The notes beneath the pieces were generated by a model. It searched no databases. It had not been told where the DNA came from and was given only the letters and a program-made list of their open reading frames with translations. Positions 1 through 5,947 of a stretch of 47,532 bases of DNA are shown here, piece by piece. The first letter of the stretch is position 1. Each line of letters begins with the position of its first letter. The translations under genes and the position numbers were made by a program. This stretch comes from Klebsiella pneumoniae (GTDB lineage: Bacteria; Pseudomonadota; Gammaproteobacteria; Steroidobacterales; Steroidobacteraceae), in contig CAMCBU010000016.1 in the NCBI GenBank assembly GCA_945873095.1, forward strand, positions 1 through 47,532. The letters are read 5' to 3'.

Positions 1-186
1 TGGTGGATGATCGACTTCGATCGGGGTCGCTTGCGCAAGCCCGGGTTGTGGTGCGACGCCAATCTCGTGCGCCTGCGTCGCTCGATACTCAAAGTCGGCG
101 ATGCGCTGCCACAGCACCCGCTCGACGAGCGAGACTGGTCGCATCTGCTCACGGGTTATCGCGATACGTTGAGTGCGAGGTCATGA
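1..186 (+). CDS. kdkA: 3-deoxy-D-manno-octulosonic acid (Kdo) kinase, C-terminal part
   Basis: Only the last 61 residues are in the window; the start lies upstream. KdkA phosphorylates Kdo in the inner core of lipopolysaccharide at the cytoplasmic face of the inner membrane. The fragment opens with WWMIDFDRGRLRKPG, which matches the metal-binding Asp segment (DFG-equivalent) of the LPS kinase fold. NLVRLRRSILKV follows, the usual C-terminal helix of the family. The next gene is the Kdo transferase waaA, its pathway neighbour. The TGA stop at 184-186 sits inside an ATGA and begins a 14-bp tandem repeat. The identification rests on the short conserved tail and on the waaA neighbour. Confidence 0.8.
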   Translation, partial: WWMIDFDRGRLRKPGLWCDANLVRLRRSILKVGDALPQHPLDERDWSHLLTGYRDTLSARS

Positions 187-224
187 GCATGTATCCATGA
201 GCATGTATCCATGAGCATGTATCC
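183..224. repeat. Three perfect 14-bp tandem repeats between kdkA and waaA
   Basis: The unit ATGAGCATGTATCC occurs three times head to tail (183-196, 197-210, 211-224), and the true waaA start ATGAG follows at 225. Each unit opens a five-codon ORF (M-S-M-Y-P-stop) whose TGA overlaps the ATG of the next unit as ATGA. Ribosomes ending kdkA could therefore pass from stop to start three times before reaching waaA. Three units add 42 bp, so the first and last ATG share a frame. No obvious Shine-Dalgarno is present. This looks like slipped-strand expansion of an original ATGA stop/start overlap. Confidence 0.95.
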
Positions 225-1523
225 ATGAGTCTAGGGCTGTATCGACTCGTCACTTGGCTGCTGGCGCCGCTATTTTTGCTGCAGTTGGCTTGGCGCGCTC
301 GAATCGAGCGCAGTGGTGCGATCAATCTCGCCGCGCGTTTGGGTTTTGGCTCAAAGATTCAGGGTCGCTCTATCTGGATCCATGCGGTGTCGGTCGGCGA
401 GGTGCAAGCGGCTGCGCCTCTCGTGCTGGCCTTGCGCAAGCGGCATCCGCATGAGCCGATCGTCGTGACCTGCATCACGCCGACGGGGATGGCGCATGCA
501 CGACGTTTATTCGCCGAGCAAAACGTGATCTTGCGTTTTCTGCCGCTCGATCTGCCGGGCGCAGTACGACGCTTTCTCGATCGCGTTCGACCGCAAGTGG
601 GTATCGTACTCGAAACGGAGATCTGGCCGCGGTTGTTTTTTGAATGTGGCCAGCGCGGCATACCGATCGTTCTCGCGAGTGCCCGACTGTCGGAGCGATC
701 GGTGGCTCGCTATCGACGATTGGTCGGCTTGCTACAGCAGAGCTTAGGCGAGCACGTCACGATCGCAGCGCAATCCGACCTCGACGCCGAGCGTTTTCGG
801 TCTCTCGGTGTGCCGTCGGATCGCGTTTCGACATCGGGCAATCTCAAATTCGATTTCTCGCCGCCTGCCGCTGCAATCGAGCAACGACAGGAGCTGCAAC
901 GCAGGTATTCGATCGCGCAGCGCTTCGTCTGGATCGCAGCGAGCACCCACGAGGGCGAGGAGAGTGGCGTGCTCGAGACCCAGCGGCGTCTCGGAGCGGC
1001 GGGTCTCGATGCCCTGTTGATTATTGCCCCACGGCATCCGCGGCGTTTCGATGTGGTGGCGAAGTTGATCGAAACGTCGGGATTATCCTCTACTCGAGTG
1101 TCGCGGTGGCGCGCCGGCTCGCTCGACAGACCCATCGGCCGTGAGACCTCCGTCATTTTGCTCGACACACTCGGTGATCTGCTGGCGCACTACGGTTTGG
1201 CGCAAGCCGCTTTCGTCGGGGGTAGCTGGGTTGCCGTGGGCGGTCACAACCTGCTCGAGCCGTTGGCGATGGGCGCCGCAACGCTCACCGGACCGCAGTT
1301 GTTCAATAGTCCGGAAGTCGCTCGAAACTTGGTGGAGTCCGGCGCTGTGAAAATCGTCGCAGACGCGCACGAGTTGGAGCAACAACTGTCGCTACTCGCG
1401 CACGACACCGACGAACGCGAACACCGACGCGCCCGCGCGCGTGCCGAGCTGGATTCTTCGCGCGGCGCGCTGCAGCGCGTGCTGGTGCTCGTCGAGACCC
1501 GACTCGGGTCGATGCCGCGTTAG
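225..1523 (+). CDS. waaA: 3-deoxy-D-manno-octulosonic acid transferase (Kdo transferase)
   Basis: A 432-residue glycosyltransferase that moves Kdo from CMP-Kdo to lipid A precursor on the cytoplasmic side of the inner membrane. It has an N-terminal membrane anchor (LYRLVTWLLAPLFLLQLAWRAR). The family signature IWIHAVSVGEVQAAAPLVLAL lies near residues 50-70 and carries the catalytic-type Glu. VLETEIWPRLFFECGQRGIP and ASARLSERSVARYRR follow, and the C-terminal Rossmann half has GGSWVAVGGHNLLEPLAMG. Length is typical of WaaA. The ATG at 225 is chosen because the upstream in-frame ATG at 183 runs into a stop. Its stop overlaps the stop of convergent tolC by 4 bp. Confidence 0.95.
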   Translation: MSLGLYRLVTWLLAPLFLLQLAWRARIERSGAINLAARLGFGSKIQGRSIWIHAVSVGEVQAAAPLVLALRKRHPHEPIVVTCITPTGMAHARRLFAEQNVILRFLPLDLPGAVRRFLDRVRPQVGIVLETEIWPRLFFECGQRGIPIVLASARLSERSVARYRRLVGLLQQSLGEHVTIAAQSDLDAERFRSLGVPSDRVSTSGNLKFDFSPPAAAIEQRQELQRRYSIAQRFVWIAASTHEGEESGVLETQRRLGAAGLDALLIIAPRHPRRFDVVAKLIETSGLSSTRVSRWRAGSLDRPIGRETSVILLDTLGDLLAHYGLAQAAFVGGSWVAVGGHNLLEPLAMGAATLTGPQLFNSPEVARNLVESGAVKIVADAHELEQQLSLLAHDTDEREHRRARARAELDSSRGALQRVLVLVETRLGSMPR

Positions 1524-2917
1524 CGCGGCTGCGAGGTCTCCGTCAGCCAGGTGTTCACTTCCTCGAGCGTGCTGCGATCGAGCGTGCCCGAGGCGAGCCG
1601 CAAGCGCATCACGTTGAGGATGTAGTCGTAGCGGCTGCGTGAGTAATTGGTCTCGGCGACCGCGAGCGCGCGACGCGACTCGAGCACATCGACGGCCGTG
1701 CGCGTGCCCACTTCATAACCGGCTTCGGTCGCTTTCAATGCCGTCCGACTCGACTCGAGTGCTTGTCGCAGTGCGTTGACGCGCGAGATTTCGCTGATGA
1801 CGCCGAGGTAAGCGTCACGAGCTTGACGTTCCGTTTGGCGCGAGACGCGCGAGAGGCGTTCACGGGCGGCCTGCCATTGATACTCGGTCTGACGGACTCG
1901 CGACTGCGTCGCACCACCGCTGAAGAGCGGCATGGTCACTTGCAGTGCGTAGCTCGTATCGTCGCTGTTGTTGGTACGCGTGCCCACGTTGCCACTGGAG
2001 AAGTTGATCGGGCTCGTCTGGTCCGTGTTGCTCTTGCTCGCGACGAGGTCGAGTTTTGGCAGATGCCCACCGAAGGCGATACGCACGTTGTCGCGAGCGA
2101 TCTCGGCAGCGAGCCGACTCGAGACGAGCGTCAGATTCTGCTCCATCGAGCGCTCAACCCATTGCGTCTCGTCTTGCGGTTCCGGTGACTTGAGCGGCAT
2201 CGAGTCGCCGGGCTTGGCGAGTTCGCGATATTTTTCGGCGGTGATTTCGCGCAGCAACTCCTCGGTCGAAGCCAGTTGACGCTTGGATGCGATGACTGCG
2301 GCCGCCGCACTATCACGCGCGGCACGCGCCTCCTGGACATCGGTGATGGCGATGAGACCAACTTCGAAGCGCTTCTCGGCCTGCTCGAGCTGACGCGAGA
2401 TGGCCTCGAGCGAGGAGGCTTGCGCATCGACGGTATCCTGCGCGGCCAGCACGTTGAAGTAGGCCTCCGAGACCCGCAGGATCAATTGCTGCTCGGCCGC
2501 CTGGTAATCCGCCTCCGACTGCGCAACCTGACGATCGGCCCGTTTGATCGCCACCCAGTTATCCCAAGAGATCAGACTCTGGCGCAGATCGAGACTCCAA
2601 CGATCGGTTTCCGGCTTGGAGTTGCTCGAGGAGAGAAAATTGAACACGACGGTTTGACCGTTCTGGACGATCTCTTGCGGGAACTGACCTTCCACCTCGG
2701 ATTCGGCTTTGCTGCGGCTCGCATTGCCTGAGATCTGCGGCAGAACGGCTGCCCACGCCTGAGGTTTCGCTTCACGCGTTGCACGACGCAGCGCTTCTGC
2801 TTCGCGAATTTGCGGATCGTTGGCCAAGGCGCGATCGTAGACGGCCTTCAGGTCTTCAGCTGCGGCCGTCGAGACGGCCAGAATGAATCCGAGCGACAGC
2901 CCGAGTACGCGCTTCAT
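1520..2917 (-). CDS. tolC: TolC family outer membrane efflux/secretion protein
   Basis: A 465-residue outer membrane channel of the TolC type, forming the exit duct for tripartite efflux pumps or type I secretion. It starts with a signal peptide (MKRVLGLSLGFILAVSTAAA-ED). It carries two TolC repeats: EAEALRRATREAKPQAWAAVLPQISGNAS with a coiled-coil QLILRVSEAYFNVLAAQDTVD, and a second half ending GYEVGTRTAVDVLESRRALAVAETNYSRSRYDYILNVMRL. The ATG at 2917 is preceded by GAGG at about 7 nt. No pump or membrane-fusion gene is adjacent, so it probably serves pumps encoded elsewhere. It follows a PCMT-like gene and a rhodanese gene on the same strand. Confidence 0.92.
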   Translation of the reverse strand: MKRVLGLSLGFILAVSTAAAEDLKAVYDRALANDPQIREAEALRRATREAKPQAWAAVLPQISGNASRSKAESEVEGQFPQEIVQNGQTVVFNFLSSSNSKPETDRWSLDLRQSLISWDNWVAIKRADRQVAQSEADYQAAEQQLILRVSEAYFNVLAAQDTVDAQASSLEAISRQLEQAEKRFEVGLIAITDVQEARAARDSAAAAVIASKRQLASTEELLREITAEKYRELAKPGDSMPLKSPEPQDETQWVERSMEQNLTLVSSRLAAEIARDNVRIAFGGHLPKLDLVASKSNTDQTSPINFSSGNVGTRTNNSDDTSYALQVTMPLFSGGATQSRVRQTEYQWQAARERLSRVSRQTERQARDAYLGVISEISRVNALRQALESSRTALKATEAGYEVGTRTAVDVLESRRALAVAETNYSRSRYDYILNVMRLRLASGTLDRSTLEEVNTWLTETSQPR

Positions 2918-2934
2918 AGGAATCCTCAGAGGGT

Positions 2935-2954
2935 GTTATATATCACTATAACAG
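2935..2954 (-). promoter_or_regulatory. AT-rich perfect inverted repeat in the tolC upstream region
   Basis: TGTTATA and TATAACA are perfect 7-bp arms around a 6-bp spacer, centred about 27 bp before the tolC ATG. The stretch is conspicuously AT-rich for this genome and includes TATAGT and TATAAC hexamers usable as a -10 element. A 20-bp dyad over a promoter is the usual form of an operator for a dimeric repressor (TetR or MarR type). The binding protein cannot be told from the sequence. Confidence 0.45.
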
Positions 2955-2986
2955 TCGACGCCATGTCTGACCAGACGTGATCCAGC

Positions 2987-3307
2987 TCAGTATGGACGTA
3001 ACGAGGGCTCGATCCGTTCCCCCCAGGCTAGGATTCCGCCGGTCAAATTGCTGACTGACCGAAATCCGTGACTCTCGAGGAAGCGGGCAACCTGCAGGCT
3101 GCGTCCGCCCGAGCGACACATCACGATGATCGGGGTATCCGCATCGAATTCGTCGACGCGATTCGCCACCTGCGCCATGGGCACGTGCTGCGCGAAGGGA
3201 ACTTTAGAGATGTCGAGTTCCCAGCTCTCGCGTACGTCGATCACGAGCGGCTGCTCGCCGGCATCGAGCCGGGCTTTGAGATCCTCGACCGACAATTCCT
3301 GCACCAT
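2987..3307 (-). CDS. Rhodanese-like domain protein (single domain)
   Basis: A 106-residue single rhodanese domain, probably cytoplasmic (no signal peptide). It has VIDVRESWELDISKVPFAQHVPMAQV in the N-terminal half. The active-site loop is MCRSGGRS with Cys64 as the persulfide-carrying residue, followed by the C-terminal LTGGILAWGERIEP signature. The hexaresidue loop CRSGGR suits sulfur transfer of the GlpE/small rhodanese type. It lies 32 bp downstream of the PCMT-like gene and about 70 bp upstream of tolC on the same strand. The physiological sulfur donor and acceptor cannot be inferred. Confidence 0.9.
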   Translation of the reverse strand: MVQELSVEDLKARLDAGEQPLVIDVRESWELDISKVPFAQHVPMAQVANRVDEFDADTPIIVMCRSGGRSLQVARFLESHGFRSVSNLTGGILAWGERIEPSLRPY

Positions 3308-3339
3308 GGGCTAAAACTCCAAATTTTGAACGGTCAAAA

Positions 3340-3996
3340 TCAGAACTGAAAGCGAGCGGGTTCCGCCGCGCCGACGAGTGCCTTGAGGCTGGTCTCGAAC
3401 AACACGGTGCGCCGGAACTGATCGGCGGAAATGCGCTCGACCAGAGTGGCTTCCATCACTGAGCCCTGACCGATGACGGCGAACAAGCGCCCCCCGATGG
3501 CGAGTTGCCTTGCATAGCGCGCATCGTCGATCGGCAGCGAGCCCGTGAGGGCGATGACATCGTATGCCGTGCTACCAAGGGCCTCGTTGGCGTAGGCATC
3601 GCGGTGTTCGACTGAGGCATTGTTCACGCCGATGGCTGTGAGATTTTTGGTGGCCTGAGCGGCCAGATCAGCGCGGATCTCGAGCGAGCGCACGCTGCGG
3701 GCGCGGGCGGCAAAACCCGCGGTCAGGTAACCCGAGCCGGTGCCAACTTCGAGAACTTGATCTGCGGGCTGGATTGTCAGCGCTTGTAGGATGCGACCGG
3801 CAACCTTGGGCGCCAGCATGTGATCGCTCTGCCCCAAGGGCAGCTCGATGTCGGCGTAGGCGAGTGACTCGTAGCCCGCGGGGACGAATCGCTCGCGCGG
3901 AATACCCTCGAACACATCGAGAACGTCCTGGTCCAGAACCTCCCAGGTCCGCAATTGCTGTTGGATCATCTGTTCACGAGCGGCATCAAACGACAT
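3340..3996 (-). CDS. PCMT-like SAM-dependent methyltransferase (canonical catalytic motif not conserved)
   Basis: A 218-residue member of the protein-L-isoaspartate O-methyltransferase superfamily. The SAM-binding glycine motif LEVGTGSGYLTAGFAAR is at residues 82-98, and the N-terminal family segment (MIQQQLRTWEVLDQDVLDVFEGIPRERFVP) is intact. Where E. coli Pcm has GQGQTISQP, this protein has GQSDHMLAP, so the conserved T-I-S is H59-M60-L61. That makes ordinary isoaspartate repair doubtful. The ATG at 3996 is preferred over an in-frame codon at 4053 because the longer form adds an unrelated 19-residue tail. A rhodanese and tolC follow it. Confidence 0.85.
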   Translation of the reverse strand: MSFDAAREQMIQQQLRTWEVLDQDVLDVFEGIPRERFVPAGYESLAYADIELPLGQSDHMLAPKVAGRILQALTIQPADQVLEVGTGSGYLTAGFAARARSVRSLEIRADLAAQATKNLTAIGVNNASVEHRDAYANEALGSTAYDVIALTGSLPIDDARYARQLAIGGRLFAVIGQGSVMEATLVERISADQFRRTVLFETSLKALVGAAEPARFQF

Positions 3997-4066
3997 GACA
4001 AAATTCTCGCCGAAAGGGCCGCAGAAAATACGTGTTTTCCCGCGGACTGCCAAGCCGGATCATCAC

Positions 4067-4846
4067 CTATGCGTGGTCGTCCGCGCGCAGCTCGACGGAC
4101 ACCACGGCACCGTGGCTGAAAAGGCGCTGTAGCGTGCTTGTCATGTCGAGCTCAGCGACGCCGGTGATGACATCCAGAGCGGTCGCGAGGCTCGCGCCGG
4201 CGCCGAGCGCCTCGAGCCACTCGGCCGTGGCCGCGTTGCAGCGTTGCAGAGTCGGGCCTCGCGGGCTGCCGACCAGCCAGGCTTGTTCCGCGCCGCTTCG
4301 GGTCGTAGCGGCCATCACGGCAGCGGTTCGCTCACGATGCGCCTCCCAATAGCTGATCACAGCGGTGCACGAGCGCAGCACGGTGAAAGAGGGCTGCAAT
4401 TGCAGCACTAGCGATGGCCAGTGCTCCGGAGAAAATCTCGCGAGCGAGGCAGCGTCGATGGCCGGTTGATCCGCTGCGATCAGTGCGCTCTGCCAAGCCC
4501 ACTCCAGACGCGCGAGTTCCGCGAGGTCGATGCTCTGCGCCGCTCGCGTGGATTCCCCGCTTGCGCCGACTGCGGTGTGTGCATCGGCCGACAGGAACTC
4601 GGCAAAGGCGGCGCCGCTCGGGTGTAGATCGCCACTGCGCGAGGGATTTCTTTGACGAAATGTTTCGGCCAAGGCAGCGAAGACCGCGGGACCGAGTCGC
4701 TCGGCAACCACCGGAAAAGACACCGCCAAGGCTTTCCGAAACTGCGCGCGCACATTGTGGTGATAAACCTGTATTCCGGGGTCTTGCGGTGGTTCGGCCG
4801 CATCGAGTTGCGCGGCGAATCGTCGTTGCCAACTCTGCAGGCTCAT
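4067..4846 (-). CDS. bufC: Bufferin-system partner protein BufC/HvfC (DUF2063, putative DNA-binding domain family)
   Basis: A 259-residue partner of the BufB/MbnB-type oxidase. The N-terminal DUF2063 segment is LQSWQRRFAAQLDAAEPPQDPGIQVYHHNVRAQFRKALAVSFPVVAERLGP. The C-terminal half resembles the variable substrate-recognition half of MbnC/HvfC proteins. In characterised relatives the B and C proteins form a complex that modifies cysteines of the A peptide. The ATG at 4846 overlaps the bufB TGA as ATGA, which fixes the start and implies translational coupling. The Pfam label 'DNA-binding' for this family is historical; nothing here suggests a regulator. Confidence 0.85.
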   Translation of the reverse strand: MSLQSWQRRFAAQLDAAEPPQDPGIQVYHHNVRAQFRKALAVSFPVVAERLGPAVFAALAETFRQRNPSRSGDLHPSGAAFAEFLSADAHTAVGASGESTRAAQSIDLAELARLEWAWQSALIAADQPAIDAASLARFSPEHWPSLVLQLQPSFTVLRSCTAVISYWEAHRERTAAVMAATTRSGAEQAWLVGSPRGPTLQRCNAATAEWLEALGAGASLATALDVITGVAELDMTSTLQRLFSHGAVVSVELRADDHA

Positions 4847-5694
4847 GCGAACTCCGCGATACACGCATCGGCTTTGTGCGCTTCAGCGGCGAGGGCGGAT
4901 AGCGTCGGCAGCTCTGCATCCCATTCAATCAGGGTCGGTCTCGCACCGAGCCGACGAACGGTGTAGCGATAAAGATCCCAAACTCGATCGGACACCGGCC
5001 GATCGTGCGTGTCGATGCACAGGGTTCGATCGCCGTATCGATCATGTCGGTGTCCGGCGAGATGGATCTCGCCGATGGCATCGATCGGCAAGTTCGCGAT
5101 GTAGACCTCAGGATCGATGCCGTGGTTCTCCGCGTTGACCACGAGATTGTTCAGATCGAGCAGCAAGCCGCAACCGGTACGACCGATGAGCTCGAGCAAA
5201 AACTCCGTTTCAGAGAGTTCGGATTCCTCGAATGTCACGTAACTCGAGAGGTGCTCGAGCAAGATCGGTCTTCGCAACCGTTCTTGCACGAGTTGAACGC
5301 GTGCCACAACGTGCTCGAGCATGTGGTGCGTGAACGGGAACGGCAAAAGATCGTTGTAGTGGATACCGTGGGCACTGCCCCAACACAAATGCTCCGAGAC
5401 GACGGCGGGCTCGTAACGATCGTGGAGTCTCGCGAGTTGCTGAAGGTGCCTCGCATCGAACGGATCGGTGCTTGCGAGACCAAGTCCAACGCCGTGGATG
5501 GACAGCGGCAGATCGCGACGCAGTGTGTCCAGGATGTCGGGTAGCAGGCCGCCTTCGGCAAAATAATTTTCGGCGTGGATCTCGAACCAGCCGACGTCGG
5601 GCCGTTGCGCGATCCAGTCGATGTGGTGCGCCGCGCGCAGGCCGATACCGGCTCGGCTAGGTGCCGAGCCGGTATGCCAAGCTCTCGGACTCAA
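4843..5694 (-). CDS. bufB: DUF692 multinuclear iron oxidase, bufferin maturation enzyme BufB/HvfB
   Basis: A 283-residue DUF692 (MbnB/TglH/BufB) TIM-barrel enzyme predicted to oxidise cysteines of the bufferin precursor in the cytoplasm. Likely iron ligands are H67 (SIHGVGLGLAS), E101-H102 (SEHLCW), E147 (LLEHLSSY), D180 and N182 (LLDLNNLVVNAENHG), H211 (EIHLAGH), H230 and E257 (TLIEWD). The start is taken as TTG at 5694, which forms TTGA with the bufA stop and puts the conserved AGIGLRAAH segment at residues 15-23. An upstream ATG at 5757 would overlap bufA by 67 bp and add an unconserved tail. A strong hairpin lies within codons 7-17. Confidence 0.88.
   Translation of the reverse strand: MSPRAWHTGSAPSRAGIGLRAAHHIDWIAQRPDVGWFEIHAENYFAEGGLLPDILDTLRRDLPLSIHGVGLGLASTDPFDARHLQQLARLHDRYEPAVVSEHLCWGSAHGIHYNDLLPFPFTHHMLEHVVARVQLVQERLRRPILLEHLSSYVTFEESELSETEFLLELIGRTGCGLLLDLNNLVVNAENHGIDPEVYIANLPIDAIGEIHLAGHRHDRYGDRTLCIDTHDRPVSDRVWDLYRYTVRRLGARPTLIEWDAELPTLSALAAEAHKADACIAEFA
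5645..5675 (-). other. 13-bp perfect stem-loop just after the bufA stop, inside bufB codons 7-17
   Basis: ATACCGGCTCGGC (5645-5657) and its exact reverse complement (5663-5675) enclose a 5-nt loop. In the minus-strand mRNA the GC-rich hairpin begins 15 nt after the bufA stop codon. No T-run follows, so it is not an intrinsic terminator. Its place suggests a 3' stabiliser for the bufA part of the message or a brake on bufB translation, which would give more precursor than enzyme. Confidence 0.85.
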
Positions 5695-5945
5695 CCGCCC
5701 GGCGTGGTCCGACCGCCCACGATCTTGTCGCAGACACCCTGCGGAACCACGATCCACTCATTGGGGTCGGAGTCGACTTTCGCCTGTCCTGCACAACTGT
5801 GGGCGTTGGCAGCGCAGTCGTTCTTGCCGGCTTTCACCATGCCGTAGCATTTCTCAGAGCCTTCCTTCGGCCCCATGGCATCCGCCACACCGAGTGCCAC
5901 GAGGCTGCCTACGGCAGCGATGATCAGCGCGCTTCTCTTGTCCAT
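5691..5945 (-). CDS. bufA: Bufferin-type RiPP precursor BufA (DUF2282), copper-binding peptide
   Basis: An 84-residue precursor with an N-terminal Sec signal peptide (MDKRSALIIAAVGSLVALGVADA) and a core with four cysteines at 33, 44, 51 and 72 (EKCYGMVKAGKNDCA, HSCAGQ, GVCDKIVGG). This is the DUF2282 pattern of HvfA/BufA1 bufferins. In studied members BufBC converts cysteines to thiooxazole-type copper ligands, and the exported peptide protects against copper. The ATG at 5945 has AGGAG 10 nt upstream. An alternative GTG at 5951 forms GTGA with the M16 peptidase stop, but AGGAG would be only 4 nt away. It is encoded directly after that peptidase, and bufB starts on its stop codon. Confidence 0.88.
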   Translation of the reverse strand: MDKRSALIIAAVGSLVALGVADAMGPKEGSEKCYGMVKAGKNDCAANAHSCAGQAKVDSDPNEWIVVPQGVCDKIVGGRTTPGG

Positions 5946-5947
5946 GT

